Of a stretch of 64,000 nucleotides of DNA, positions 8,181 through 19,374 are shown in pieces; positions within the stretch are counted from its first letter, which is position 1; each line of letters opens with the position of its first letter. The stretch comes from Halanaerobium salsuginis (lineage in GTDB: Bacteria; Bacillota; Halanaerobiia; Halanaerobiales; Halanaerobiaceae). The notes beneath the pieces were generated by a model that did not search any database, was not told the origin of the DNA, and saw nothing but the letters and a program-made list of their open reading frames with translations. The stretch is from contig NZ_FOTI01000010.1 in NCBI RefSeq assembly GCF_900114545.1, forward strand, positions 1 through 64,000, written 5' to 3'. The position numbers and the translations under genes were made by a program.

Positions 8181-8937
8181 TACAGCAACAGAAGTTTTAG
8201 GATTGGCACTGCTTAATCAGCAGCAGCTAGTCATTGAACATAATTTACATTTACCAAGGCAGCATAGTGAAAAATTGCTGCCTTTAATTGAGTCTATGTT
8301 TGAATTAACTGAGTTTGAAGTTGCAGATTTAAGCGGAATTGGAGTAACTGTTGGGCCTGGTTCATTTACCGGGCTAAGAATTGGAATTACTACGGTTAAA
8401 TTACTGGCACGAATTTTTAAAATACCCGTTAAGGGTGTTTCAAGCCTTGAACTTCTGGCAGCAGCTGTAGAGGGTGAGTATTTACTACCTTTATTTGATG
8501 CCAGACGTAAAAGAGTCTATACTGCACTTTATCAAAGACAATTAGGTAAAGTAGCTGAACGACAACAGGCTATTTCAGCCAGTAATAATCTTATCTTTAA
8601 TTCGCGAAAAGCGATAATTAAACCAGCTGGAATTGAAATTACTAAACTACCAGAAATTTTAGCTGATTACCGGCAGTTTAAATTAACTTTGTTAGGAGAG
8701 CCAAAAATTGCAGTGAAAGAAGTTTTGACAGCGGCTGGTTTTAGAGTTGAATTTGCTAATTTAGAAAATGACTTTCCTAGAGCAGCTGTACTAGCAAGAT
8801 TAGCAGCTCAATATTTAGCAATGGATCAGTCAGATGATATTTATCAGCTTAAACCAGCTTATTTAAAGCAGCCCCAGGCTGAAATTAATTGGCAGCAGAA
8901 GTATGGTAAAAAAACTGATTTGGCAGGAGGCAATTAA
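8161..8937 (+). CDS. tsaB: tRNA t6A37 synthesis protein TsaB
   Basis: An ASKHA-fold, catalytically inactive paralogue of TsaD that acts as its scaffold. The N-terminus (LAIDTATEVLGLAL), the HSEKLLPLIE segment and GVTVGPGSFTGLRIG are diagnostic. Length is 258 residues. The start overlaps the tsaE 3' end, consistent with coupled translation. The C-terminal third is more divergent, as is usual in this family. Confidence 0.95.
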   Translation: MLTLAIDTATEVLGLALLNQQQLVIEHNLHLPRQHSEKLLPLIESMFELTEFEVADLSGIGVTVGPGSFTGLRIGITTVKLLARIFKIPVKGVSSLELLAAAVEGEYLLPLFDARRKRVYTALYQRQLGKVAERQQAISASNNLIFNSRKAIIKPAGIEITKLPEILADYRQFKLTLLGEPKIAVKEVLTAAGFRVEFANLENDFPRAAVLARLAAQYLAMDQSDDIYQLKPAYLKQPQAEINWQQKYGKKTDLAGGN

Positions 8938-8938
8938 A

Positions 8939-9976
8939 ATGCAGTTTACTCAAAAAATAAAAAATGAAACAGAGGATATCTTAATTTTGGCTCTGGAGAG
9001 TTCTTGTGATGAAACAGCAGCTTCTGTTAATTTAAATGGAACAGAAGTTTTATCAAATGTAGTTTCTTCCCAGGTTAAACTGCATCAAAAATTTGGTGGG
9101 GTAGTTCCAGAAATTGCTTCCCGTAAACATTTAGAACTAATTTTACCAGTAATTGATCAGGCATTAGTAGAAGCTGGAGTTGAATTTAGTGATCTTGATG
9201 CAGTAGCGGCTACTTATGGTCCGGGGTTGGTAGGTGGATTATTAGTTGGTCTTACAGCTGCTAAAACAATTGCTCTGGCTTTAAAAATACCTTTAATTGG
9301 GGTTAATCATATAGCTGGGCATATTTACGCTAACTTTATTGCTAACCCAGACATTGAAAAACCTCTTATTTGTTTGACAGTTTCCGGTGGTCATACAGAT
9401 TTGCTTTATTTTGCCAGCAGAAGGGGCTATAAAATTTTAGGCTCTACTCAGGATGATGCAGCCGGAGAAGCTTTCGATAAAATTTCTCGTTTTATGGGAT
9501 TGGGCTATCCTGGTGGACCAGCAATAGAAAAAGCTGCCCAGTCTGGTGATCCATCTGCAGTTGACTTTCCCCGGGCTGATCTAGGCGATAGTTTTAATTT
9601 TAGTTTTAGTGGCTTAAAAACAGCTGTAATGAATTATATAAATAATCAACAGCAAAAAGGTAATTTAGTTAATAAAGCAGATTTAGCAGCTAGTTTTCAG
9701 GCTGCTGTTATTGACAGTTTGAGCAGTAATTTAATGGCTGCTGTTAAAAAGTATAATGCTAAAAGTATTGTTTTATCAGGTGGGGTAGCTGCTAATCAAC
9801 AGCTGAGAAAATCAATTAGTAAACAAACAACTGAACTAGGTTTAAAATTATATTATCCGCCATTAGACTTATGTACTGATAACGCAGCTATGATTGGTGC
9901 AGTTGCTTATTATCAATATTTAGAAAAAGACTTTGCTGAACTTAGCTTGAGTGCTGATCCAGCTCTTAAATTATAA
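8939..9976 (+). CDS. tsaD: tRNA N6-adenosine threonylcarbamoyltransferase TsaD
   Basis: The catalytic subunit transfers threonylcarbamoyl from its AMP adduct to A37 of tRNA. It shows ALESSCDETA at the N-terminus, the metal-binding H124 and H128 in NHIAGH, LTVSGGHTDL, and the C-terminal DLCTDNAAMIG. The start at 8939 (MQFTQK) follows GGCAGGAGG. An upstream in-frame start at 8903 would overlap tsaB by 35 bp and adds residues unlike the family. At 345 residues the size is standard. Confidence 0.96.
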   Translation: MQFTQKIKNETEDILILALESSCDETAASVNLNGTEVLSNVVSSQVKLHQKFGGVVPEIASRKHLELILPVIDQALVEAGVEFSDLDAVAATYGPGLVGGLLVGLTAAKTIALALKIPLIGVNHIAGHIYANFIANPDIEKPLICLTVSGGHTDLLYFASRRGYKILGSTQDDAAGEAFDKISRFMGLGYPGGPAIEKAAQSGDPSAVDFPRADLGDSFNFSFSGLKTAVMNYINNQQQKGNLVNKADLAASFQAAVIDSLSSNLMAAVKKYNAKSIVLSGGVAANQQLRKSISKQTTELGLKLYYPPLDLCTDNAAMIGAVAYYQYLEKDFAELSLSADPALKL

Positions 9977-9994
9977 ATTATCAGGTGATTAAGT

Positions 9995-11383
9995 ATGAAA
10001 AACAAAAAAACTGGTTCTCGTGAACGCACACGGGAAGAGATACTTTTAAAAACAGTACAAAATGATAATATACTACCAATTACTTCAATCTGCAAATTGA
10101 ACTGTATTTTTTGCAGTCATAAAAACAATCACCATTCTATAAAAAGCTATAGTTTTGGTCATTTAGAATTTGAATTAATTAAAACTATGATTGAATTTTT
10201 AGACCCCGAGCAACCTGTTTATATTGGTGAATCAGCCAGCAAAATTATTGAAGGAGAGCCATTTGCCCATCCTAAAATCTGGCAGATCTTAAAAGAATTA
10301 AGAAAAAGATGGCCTAATTTAGAAATTAAAATAACTACTAGTGGTTCATTTCTCACTCCAGATAGGGTTAGTCAATTAGCTGAGCTAGGACCACTAGCTT
10401 TAAATATTTCCTTAAATGCTCCCGCTCCTGCTGAACGGGTTTTTTTAATGAATGATTCCCGACCAGATAATGTTTTTAAATTGATTAAAAAACTTACTGA
10501 GCACAAATTGCAATTTGAAGCCAGTATAGTTTCAATGCATCATCTAAAAGGACTTGATTACTTAAAAGAAGTTTTTGATTTTTTAGCAGATTATCCTCCC
10601 CAAGTTTTGCGTGTTTTCTTGGCTGGTTTTAGTATTTATGCTGATCCAGACTTGTTGGTAGACAAAGCAGCTTATCAGCAGTTGAATTCTTTTATTAAAA
10701 AAGAACAGTTCAATTATAATTATCCAATTATAATTGAACCACAATTATTAACTGATCTGCAGGTAGAGGTTTGTGGAATTATCTCAAATTCACCTGCTGA
10801 CAGTTCAGGCTTAATAGCAGGTGATATTATTCAAACTATTAATAATAAGGAAGTCAGCACGCGAGTGGAAAGTTTTTATAAACTGCAGAAATTAGCTAAT
10901 CCTGAGCTGCTAATTAGACGTAAAAAGCAAGAATTTAAGCTTATACTTAAAAAGAATGCTGCTGAGAAGTCAGGTTTGATTATGTCCTATGATTTTGAGC
11001 TAGAACAGCTTAATAAATTATTAGCTTATGCAGAAGCAGCTAAGACTACAGGGGAGAATATAGCAACTTTAGTCATTACTTCAAGTTTGGCTTATCCATT
11101 ACTCAATAGTATATTAGCTGAATACTTAGGAGATGATAATTTCAACTTAGATTTGATTAAAACAGAAAATAAATTTTTTGGTGGTTCAATTAAAGCTGCT
11201 GGTTTATTAGTTAATTCAGATATCGAATTCGCAGTCAATAATTATCTTATCCAGCCAGATCACCAGAAGATTAATAGAATAATTCTGCCAGCAGTAATTT
11301 ATGACTATTATGGAGATGATTTACTTGGCTGCAACTATAGTCAATTAGCAGATCAGTTATCAGCAGAAATTATTCTTTTATAA
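9995..11383 (+). CDS. Radical SAM protein with central PDZ and C-terminal DUF512-like region
   Basis: The 462-residue protein begins with a radical SAM cysteine motif C33-x3-C37-x2-C40 and a core of about 200 residues. A PDZ-like segment follows (about 255-318; GIISNSPADSSGLIAGDIIQ). The last 80 residues contain NKFFGGSIKAAGLLVNSDI (392-410), very like the DUF512 signature (N-x-FFG...VaGLltG-D). Classical DUF512 proteins place PDZ first, then the SAM core, then DUF512. Here PDZ lies between core and tail. Reaction and substrate are unknown. It starts 18 bp after tsaD with AGGTGA and probably shares its transcript. An Fe-S radical enzyme is likely; any further function would be a guess. Confidence 0.75.
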   Translation: MKNKKTGSRERTREEILLKTVQNDNILPITSICKLNCIFCSHKNNHHSIKSYSFGHLEFELIKTMIEFLDPEQPVYIGESASKIIEGEPFAHPKIWQILKELRKRWPNLEIKITTSGSFLTPDRVSQLAELGPLALNISLNAPAPAERVFLMNDSRPDNVFKLIKKLTEHKLQFEASIVSMHHLKGLDYLKEVFDFLADYPPQVLRVFLAGFSIYADPDLLVDKAAYQQLNSFIKKEQFNYNYPIIIEPQLLTDLQVEVCGIISNSPADSSGLIAGDIIQTINNKEVSTRVESFYKLQKLANPELLIRRKKQEFKLILKKNAAEKSGLIMSYDFELEQLNKLLAYAEAAKTTGENIATLVITSSLAYPLLNSILAEYLGDDNFNLDLIKTENKFFGGSIKAAGLLVNSDIEFAVNNYLIQPDHQKINRIILPAVIYDYYGDDLLGCNYSQLADQLSAEIILL

Positions 11384-11572
11384 GTAGTTACTTTACTATT
11401 TAAATATTTAAAATCTTTTTGATTACAGTCATTAATACTATATATAACAGAACTGTTAAAGATATAACTCAGATATAGATTGTTAATGGTATTTATTTAG
11501 AGAATAAAAGACTTAATGTTTCTTAATTGGGTTTTAAAACCTTAAATAGTTATTTAAAACGATAAATAAGAT
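11384..11572. other. Gene-free AT-rich stretch before the groE promoter
   Basis: No coding frame, hairpin with a T-run, or conserved RNA element was recognised between the radical SAM gene and the groE promoter. Confidence 0.5.
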
Positions 11573-11601
11573 TTGATTTTCCTCATTTTCTTAGGTATTA
11601 T
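11573..11601 (+). promoter_or_regulatory. groESL promoter
   Basis: TTGATT (11573-11578), 17-bp spacer, TATTAT (11596-11601). Transcription would start near 11608, just before the CIRCE element. Confidence 0.8.
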
Positions 11602-11615
11602 ATTTACAGTGCTTG

Positions 11616-11642
11616 TTAGCACTCACTCATAGCGAGTGCTAA
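11616..11642. promoter_or_regulatory. CIRCE operator (HrcA binding site)
   Basis: A perfect TTAGCACTC-N9-GAGTGCTAA inverted repeat between promoter and groES. This is the textbook binding site of the heat-shock repressor HrcA, so groESL should be induced by heat. No hrcA gene lies in this window. Confidence 0.97.
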
Positions 11643-11687
11643 TTATTATAAAAATAAATATAATATTTAGAAGGGGGTTATTTTTAA

Positions 11688-11978
11688 ATGAGTATTAAAC
11701 CGTTGAAAGACAGAGTTGTAGTTAAATATGTGGAGGAAGAAAAAGAAGAAACAACAAAAGGTGGTATTGTACTACCAGATACAGCTAAAAAAGATGAAAA
11801 GCCACAACAAGCTGAAGTTGTTGCTGTTGGGAATAAAATTGCTCCAGAAGGAGAAGAAGCTGAAGTTGCAGTTGGTGATACAGTAGTTTTTGATAAATAT
11901 GCTGGAACTAAAGTAGAACTTGATTCAGAAGAGTATATTATTCTATCAATGGAAGATGTGCTGGCAGTAATCGAGTAG
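11688..11978 (+). CDS. groES: Co-chaperonin GroES
   Basis: A 96-residue Hsp10 with the typical opening IKPLKDRVVVKY, the mobile loop EEKEETTKGGIVLPD and the closing YIILSMEDVLAVIE. It caps the GroEL ring during ATP-driven folding. An AAGGGGG site precedes the ATG. It is the first gene of the CIRCE-controlled groESL unit. Confidence 0.98.
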   Translation: MSIKPLKDRVVVKYVEEEKEETTKGGIVLPDTAKKDEKPQQAEVVAVGNKIAPEGEEAEVAVGDTVVFDKYAGTKVELDSEEYIILSMEDVLAVIE

Positions 11979-12016
11979 TCTTTAACAAATTTAAATTAGT
12001 TTTTATTTAATTGTAA

Positions 12017-12040
12017 ATTTAGTTATTTAAAAAACTAAAT
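12017..12040 (+). repeat. AT-only hairpin in the groES-groEL spacer
   Basis: ATTTAGTT and AACTAAAT form an 8-bp stem with an 8-base loop, in the middle of the 135-bp spacer and without a T-run. It might be an mRNA processing or stability element, or chance in AT-rich DNA. Confidence 0.3.
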
Positions 12041-12083
12041 AAGCTTTAATATTTTTATTTATTTACTTATTCTAAAAAAATAA

Positions 12084-13766
<1,683 letters not shown>

Positions 13767-13798
13767 GCCCTTTTCAGTCATTAAAGTTAGTTATTTAT

Positions 13799-13830
13799 AC
13801 CCAGCCCTTGATCAAGGGCTGGGTTTTTTA
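13799..13830 (+). terminator. groESL terminator
   Basis: CCCAGCCCTTG and CAAGGGCTGGG form a strong hairpin followed by TTTTTT. Confidence 0.95.
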
Positions 13831-14214
13831 TATCTAATTTATAATTATACTTTAACTCTGACTGGAGAAAATATAACTAAATTATTGTAAAGCAAAATAT
13901 ATTTTTGATAATATTTTAATTTTTAAAAAGGATTTCTTTTTGAAATAGAGAATTAATTAAATAGTAAGTAATTTGCTAATTATGAAGATTTAAATTAAAG
14001 TACCTTTGCTATTTTAAAAATAAAAATACTATTTCTAATCAGATTAGATTAGCCGTTACTAATTATTATTTAGCTTTATTTTAAATTTTCATAATTTTTT
14101 GTGAAAAAAAGAGTATTTTTTTAACAAAAATTGAATTATAATACAGGTGGTGATATAATAAAAATTAGAAAAATTAGAAAAACAAATCATAGTTTTGCAG
14201 GATAGGGTGATTAT
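13831..14214. other. Gene-free AT-rich region before the PPDK regulator gene
   Basis: About 380 bp without a credible ORF or RNA gene. A TATAAT at 14137-14142 could be the -10 of the downstream gene, but no good -35 lies 16-18 bp upstream. Nothing else was recognised. Confidence 0.45.
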
Positions 14215-15024
14215 ATGTTAAAAAATTTTATGGTCTATGTCCTATCAGATTCTGTTGGCGATACTGCTGAGCAGGTAGCAAGAGCAACAGCAGAACAATA
14301 TAAGAATACTGATTATGAAATTAAAAAATATCCTTATGTTGAAAGCAAAAATAAAGTTGATGATATTTTACAGGGAATTGACTCACAAGCTGTAATAGTC
14401 GTTTATACAATAGTTAATGAGGAGCTGGCCAGTTATCTAAAATTAAACTGTCAGCAAAGAAAGATTCCTTATATTGATATTATGGAACCCTGTCTTAATA
14501 CTTTTACTGATTTTTTAAACCGGCAGCCAGCTCGAGAATCAGGAGTAATTAGAAAACTTGATGAAGATTATTTTAAAAGAGTTGAAGCTGTTGAGTTTGC
14601 TGTAAAGTATGATGATGGTAAAGATCCCCGGGGAATTCTTAAAGCAGATATAGTTTTAATTGGTGTTTCTCGTTCTTCTAAAACACCTCTTAGCATGTAT
14701 CTGGCTCATAAGAATTATAAAGTTGTTAATATACCACTTGTTAAGGGAGCCAAGGTACCAGAGCAGCTGTTTGAAGTTTCCAGACGTAAAATAATTGGTC
14801 TAATGATTGATCCTTCCGATTTAATAGAAATTCGCAGAGAAAGAATACGTGTTTTAGGTCTTGACAGCAGTGTTGATTATGTCTCAATTGAAAAAATTAT
14901 GGAAGAACTTGAATATGCTGAGAAATTAATGAGAAGAATTGGCTGTCCAGTTATCGATATGACTAAAAAAGCAGTAGAAGAAGCCGCTAATTTAGTTATT
15001 GATATCATAAATGATCTGAATTAA
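14215..15024 (+). CDS. PPDK regulatory protein (kinase/phosphorylase, DUF299)
   Basis: A 269-residue member of the PDRP/PSRP family. Such proteins use ADP to phosphorylate a threonine beside the catalytic histidine of PPDK (inactivation) and remove it with Pi (activation). The N-terminus VYVLSDSVGDTAEQVA and the P-loop-like GVSRSSKT (150-157) are diagnostic. It lies 19 bp upstream of ppdK, the expected target. The family also includes regulators of PEP synthase, but the neighbour makes PPDK the likely substrate. The short leader between the -10-like TATAAT (14137) and the start holds no clear regulatory element. Confidence 0.93.
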   Translation: MLKNFMVYVLSDSVGDTAEQVARATAEQYKNTDYEIKKYPYVESKNKVDDILQGIDSQAVIVVYTIVNEELASYLKLNCQQRKIPYIDIMEPCLNTFTDFLNRQPARESGVIRKLDEDYFKRVEAVEFAVKYDDGKDPRGILKADIVLIGVSRSSKTPLSMYLAHKNYKVVNIPLVKGAKVPEQLFEVSRRKIIGLMIDPSDLIEIRRERIRVLGLDSSVDYVSIEKIMEELEYAEKLMRRIGCPVIDMTKKAVEEAANLVIDIINDLN

Positions 15025-15043
15025 CAAAAGGAGGGGTTTTGTT

Positions 15044-17665
15044 TTGAAAAAGTATATTTATGCTTTTGAAGAAGGTAAAAAAGAAATGAAGTCTATCTTG
15101 GGCGGTAAAGGTGCTAATCTGGCTGAAATGAGTAATATTGGTCTGCCAGTACCTCCTGGATTTACAATTACTACAGAAGCTTGCATTCACTATATTGAAA
15201 TTGGAGAAAAGTTGGAAGAAAGTTTGCAAGAAAATATTTTTAAATATCTGAAAGATCTAGAAAAGAAAAATGAAAAGAATTTTGGAGATCTTGAAGATCC
15301 ACTTCTAGTTTCTGTAAGATCAGGAGCAGTTATTTCAATGCCAGGGATGATGGATACAATTTTAAATCTTGGTTTAAATGATAAAAGTGTGGAAGGCCTT
15401 GCCAAAAAAACTAATAATCCTCGTTTTGCTTATGATAGTTATCGGCGTTTAATCCAGATGTTTGGTAATGTAGTTTTAGGTATTCCTGGCTATGAATTTG
15501 ATAACTTTCTGGAAAAAACAAAGGATCAAAAAAACTATGATAATGATACAGATTTAACAGTTGCTGATCTAAAGCAGATCATTAGTGATTTTAAAGAATT
15601 AATTAAAGAACGTAAGGACATAGAATTTCCCCAGAAACCAGAGGAACAATTGTTAATGGCTGTCAAAGCTGTATTTAGTTCCTGGAATAACTCTCGTGCT
15701 ATTTCTTATCGTAATATTAATGATATTCCTCATGATTTAGGAACAGCTGTCAATATTCAAACGATGGTTTTTGGTAACATAGGTGAAAGTTCCGGTACAG
15801 GAGTAGCATTTACTCGTAATCCTGCTACGGGAGAAAATAAAGTTTTTGGAGAATTCTTGCTCAATGCTCAAGGTGAAGATGTAGTTGCTGGAATTAGAAC
15901 TCCTAAAAGTATTAGTGAGCTAAATAATTTAATGCCTGATGTTTATGATGAATTTATGCAGGTTACTAAGACACTGGAAGAACATTATCATGATATGCAG
16001 GATATAGAATTTACTATCCAGGAAGGAGATTTGTACTTACTACAAACTAGAACTGGTAAAAGAACAGCTGATGCGGCAGTCAATATAGCAGTTGATATGG
16101 AAGAAGAAGGCTTAATCGATAAAGAAACAGCAATTACCAGGATTGATCCAGAAGATATTAGTCAGCTTTTACATCCTAATTTTAAAGAAGATGAATTAGA
16201 AAAAGCTGATTTATTGGCTAAAGGCTTAGCAGCTTCTCCTGGTGCTGCTACCGGAAAGGTTTATTTTACTTCTGAAGAAGCTGTAGCAGCTGCTGAGGAT
16301 GGTGAAGAAGTAATCCTTGTTCGCAAAGAAACTTCACCTGAAGATATAGAAGGAATGGTTAAAGCACAGGGTATTTTAACTTCTCGTGGTGGTATGACTT
16401 CACATGCAGCGGTTGTAGCTCGTGGTATGGGTAAATGCTGTGTAGCTGGAGCAGGAGAAATTCAGGTTGATGAAGCAGAAAAGAAATTTTTCGTTAATGA
16501 TCGAGTGTTTAATGAAGGAGATTATATTTCATTAAATGGAAGTACTGGTGAAGTATATGCTGGAATAGTAGCTACTACAGATGCTAATTTAAGTGACAAT
16601 TTCAAGATGCTAATGTCCTGGTCTGATGAATATCGTAAATTAGGTGTTTATACTAATGCTGATACTCCTCATGATGCTGAAGTAGCAATCGGTTTTGGTG
16701 CAGAAGGGATTGGTCTCTGTCGGACTGAGCATATGTTTTTTGATAGTGAAAGAATAATTTCAGTTAGAGAAATGATTGTAGCTGATAGTAAGAAAAAAAG
16801 AGAAAAAGCACTTGCTAAGCTATTTCCTTATCAAAAGGATGATTTTAAAGGTATTTTTAAAGTCATGCAGGATAAAAGTGTTACTATTAGATTATTAGAT
16901 CCACCTCTGCATGAATTCTTACCACAAACTGATCGAGATATTAAAGCTTTAGCTGAACAGCTGTCTATACCAGTCGAAGAACTAAGAAGAGTTATTGGAG
17001 AATTAGAAGAAATGAATCCAATGCTTGGTCACCGGGGCTGTCGACTTGGAATTACCTATCCTGAAATTTATGAAATGCAGGTTAAGGCGATTATTTCGGC
17101 TGCTTTAGAAGTTAAAGCTGAGAAAGGTTATGATGTAAAAGCTGAAATAATGATTCCACTTGTTGGCTCTGAAAAAGAATTAGTTATTTTAAGAGAAAAA
17201 GCTGAACAAGTTGCTGATCAGCTGATTGCAGAATCTGAAGCTAAAATTAGCTATCGAATTGGAACTATGATTGAAATTCCAAGAGCTGCTTTATTAGCTG
17301 ATACAATAGCCCGTCATGCTGATTTCTTCTCTTTTGGTACTAATGATTTAACTCAGATGACTTATGGCTTTTCGCGTGATGATGCTGGTAAGTTTATTAG
17401 CAAATATCTTGATCAAGAAATATTTGCCAAGGATCCTTTTGCTGTCCTTGATCAACAGGGAGTAGGAAAATTAATTAAAATGGCAGTCAAACTTGGACGT
17501 CAGGAAAAACCTGAATTAAAAGTAGGAATTTGTGGAGAACATGGCGGTGAACCAGCTTCAATTGATTTTTGCCACCGCACTAAATTAAATTATGTTTCCT
17601 GTTCTCCTTATCGAGTTCCAATTGCTCGACTGGCAGCTGCTCAGTCTGCAATTAAAAATGATTAA
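15044..17665 (+). CDS. ppdK: Pyruvate, phosphate dikinase
   Basis: The 873-residue enzyme interconverts pyruvate + ATP + Pi with PEP + AMP + PPi. The N-terminal nucleotide-grasp domain (GGKGANLAEM), the swivelling phosphohistidine domain with H454 in GGMTSHAAVVARGMG, and the C-terminal PEP/pyruvate TIM barrel (GTNDLTQMTYGFSRDD) are all complete. The start is a TTG after GGAGGGG. With the adjacent regulator it forms a two-gene unit closed by a terminator. In anaerobes it can work in PPi-linked glycolysis or gluconeogenesis; direction cannot be told from sequence. Confidence 0.97.
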   Translation: MKKYIYAFEEGKKEMKSILGGKGANLAEMSNIGLPVPPGFTITTEACIHYIEIGEKLEESLQENIFKYLKDLEKKNEKNFGDLEDPLLVSVRSGAVISMPGMMDTILNLGLNDKSVEGLAKKTNNPRFAYDSYRRLIQMFGNVVLGIPGYEFDNFLEKTKDQKNYDNDTDLTVADLKQIISDFKELIKERKDIEFPQKPEEQLLMAVKAVFSSWNNSRAISYRNINDIPHDLGTAVNIQTMVFGNIGESSGTGVAFTRNPATGENKVFGEFLLNAQGEDVVAGIRTPKSISELNNLMPDVYDEFMQVTKTLEEHYHDMQDIEFTIQEGDLYLLQTRTGKRTADAAVNIAVDMEEEGLIDKETAITRIDPEDISQLLHPNFKEDELEKADLLAKGLAASPGAATGKVYFTSEEAVAAAEDGEEVILVRKETSPEDIEGMVKAQGILTSRGGMTSHAAVVARGMGKCCVAGAGEIQVDEAEKKFFVNDRVFNEGDYISLNGSTGEVYAGIVATTDANLSDNFKMLMSWSDEYRKLGVYTNADTPHDAEVAIGFGAEGIGLCRTEHMFFDSERIISVREMIVADSKKKREKALAKLFPYQKDDFKGIFKVMQDKSVTIRLLDPPLHEFLPQTDRDIKALAEQLSIPVEELRRVIGELEEMNPMLGHRGCRLGITYPEIYEMQVKAIISAALEVKAEKGYDVKAEIMIPLVGSEKELVILREKAEQVADQLIAESEAKISYRIGTMIEIPRAALLADTIARHADFFSFGTNDLTQMTYGFSRDDAGKFISKYLDQEIFAKDPFAVLDQQGVGKLIKMAVKLGRQEKPELKVGICGEHGGEPASIDFCHRTKLNYVSCSPYRVPIARLAAAQSAIKND

Positions 17666-17690
17666 TTTTAAGTCTAATTAAAGTTGTTTT

Positions 17691-17730
17691 AAGTTCCCTC
17701 ACTATTTTAATAGTTTGAGGGAACTTTTTC
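17691..17730 (+). terminator. Terminator after ppdK
   Basis: AAGTTCCCTCA and TTGAGGGAACTT form a stem around an AT-rich loop, followed by TTTTTC. Confidence 0.92.
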
Positions 17731-17754
17731 TTACTAAACTATTCCGCTCAGCTC

Positions 17755-17784
17755 TTGACAAAGATGGCTTTTCCACTGTATACT
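17755..17784 (+). promoter_or_regulatory. guaA promoter with flanking inverted repeat
   Basis: TTGACA (17755-17760) and TATACT (17779-17784) with an 18-bp spacer. TTCCACT (17771-17777) and AGTGGAA (17797-17803) flank the -10 and could be operator half-sites. The repeat is short, so regulation is speculative. Confidence 0.7.
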
Positions 17785-17813
17785 TTAGTAAATAAAAGTG
17801 GAAGGGGAATTTG

Positions 17814-19352
17814 ATGGATTACGATAAAATATTGATTCTTGATTTTGGGGGTCAGTATAGTCAACTTATTGCTCGACGAGTAAGAGAGTTTAATGTTTAT
17901 TCTTTGATTAAAGGTCATGATATTTCTCTGGCAGAAATTAAAGCAATTGATCCAGTTGCTATTATTTTTTCAGGTGGTCCAGACAGTGTAACTGCTGTCG
18001 GTGCTCCTGGAGTAGATCAAGGAGTTTTTGAATTAGGAATTCCAATTTTAGGTATTTGTTATGGTATGCAGCTAATGGCTCAGCTTTTAGAAGGCGGTAA
18101 AGTAGAAAAAGCTGAACAGGGTGAATATGGCAAAGCTGATTTAGAAATTTTTAGTCAGCAGAATCTTTTCAAAGATCTAGAAAACTATTCACAAGTCTGG
18201 ATGAGTCATGGAGATCATGTTAAAGAAGTTCCGACTGGATTTAAAGTAGTGGCGCAGACTGAAACTACAACTGTAGCAGCAATGGCTGATTTTGAACGTA
18301 ATTTGTATGGAGTTCAGTTCCATCCGGAAGTGAATCATACAGTACAGGGAAAAAAAATTCTCCATAATTTCTTATTTAGGATAATTAATGCCAGAGCAAA
18401 TTGGAATATGGCAGATTATATTAATGAGGAAGTTAGTCGAATTAGAAAACAAGTTGGCCAGGGTAAGGTTATTTGTGGACTTTCAGGTGGAGTTGATTCT
18501 GCTGTTGCTTCTGCTATTGTTCATAAAGCAATTGGAGATCAGTTAACCTGTATTTTTGTTGATCATGGTTTGCTGAGAAAAGGTGAAGCAGAGCAGGTTA
18601 AACGTACTTTTGGTGAAGAATTTAATATTCCGTTAGTTTATGTTGATGCTAAAGCTAGATTTTTAGCAAGGCTAGCTGGAGTTCAGGATCCAGAAACTAA
18701 ACGTAAAATAATTGGTGATGAATTTATTAATGTTTTTGATGAAGAAGCTGAAAAAATAAAAGATGTCCGCTATTTAGTTCAGGGAACAATTTACTCTGAT
18801 GTTATAGAGAGTGGGGGTACAGATAAGGCAGCTACAATTAAGAGTCATCACAATGTAGGTGGTCTACCAGAAGAAATGAATCTTGAATTAGTTGAACCAC
18901 TTCACTTTTTATTTAAAGATGAAGTCAGAAAAATTGGTGAAGTGCTTGGTTTGCCAAGTGAAATTGTCTGGCGTCAGCCTTTTCCTGGTCCGGGACTTGC
19001 TATTCGAATTATTGGCCCGGTTGATTGGGATAAATTAGAAATTTTAAGGGAAGCTGATGCAATTGTTCAGGAAGAAATTAGAACAGCAGGTTTGACTAGA
19101 GAAATCTGGCAGTCTTTTGCTGTACTGCCTGATTTGCGAAGTGTTGGTGTAATGGGAGATGAACGTACTTATGGTTATCCAATTATTTTAAGAGCTGTAA
19201 CAAGTGATGATGCAATGACAGCTGACTGGGCACGGCTGCCCTATGAGGTTATGCAGTCTATTTCAACCAGGATAGTTAATCAGGTTAGTGAAGTTAATAG
19301 AGTTGTTTATGACATAACTTCTAAGCCGCCTGGAACTATTGAATGGGAATAA
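17814..19352 (+). CDS. guaA: GMP synthase (glutamine-hydrolysing)
   Basis: It converts XMP to GMP using glutamine and ATP. The N-terminal glutaminase domain has the nucleophile C82 in GICYGMQ and the FHPEVNHT histidine/glutamate pair. The ATP pyrophosphatase domain has the [10 protein letters not shown]-loop. The C-terminal dimerisation domain ends in [11 protein letters not shown]. The ATG at 17814 is preferred over the adjacent TTG at 17811, since both use the same GAAGGGG site and the ATG is the stronger codon. Length 512 is standard. Confidence 0.98.
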   Translation: MDYDKILILDFGGQYSQLIARRVREFNVYSLIKGHDISLAEIKAIDPVAIIFSGGPDSVTAVGAPGVDQGVFELGIPILGICYGMQLMAQLLEGGKVEKAEQGEYGKADLEIFSQQNLFKDLENYSQVWMSHGDHVKEVPTGFKVVAQTETTTVAAMADFERNLYGVQFHPEVNHTVQGKKILHNFLFRIINARANWNMADYINEEVSRIRKQVGQGKVICGLSGGVDSAVASAIVHKAIGDQLTCIFVDHGLLRKGEAEQVKRTFGEEFNIPLVYVDAKARFLARLAGVQDPETKRKIIGDEFINVFDEEAEKIKDVRYLVQGTIYSDVIESGGTDKAATIKSHHNVGGLPEEMNLELVEPLHFLFKDEVRKIGEVLGLPSEIVWRQPFPGPGLAIRIIGPVDWDKLEILREADAIVQEEIRTAGLTREIWQSFAVLPDLRSVGVMGDERTYGYPIILRAVTSDDAMTADWARLPYEVMQSISTRIVNQVSEVNRVVYDITSKPPGTIEWE

Positions 19353-19374
19353 AGGCAGAAGAGAGGTGTCAACT

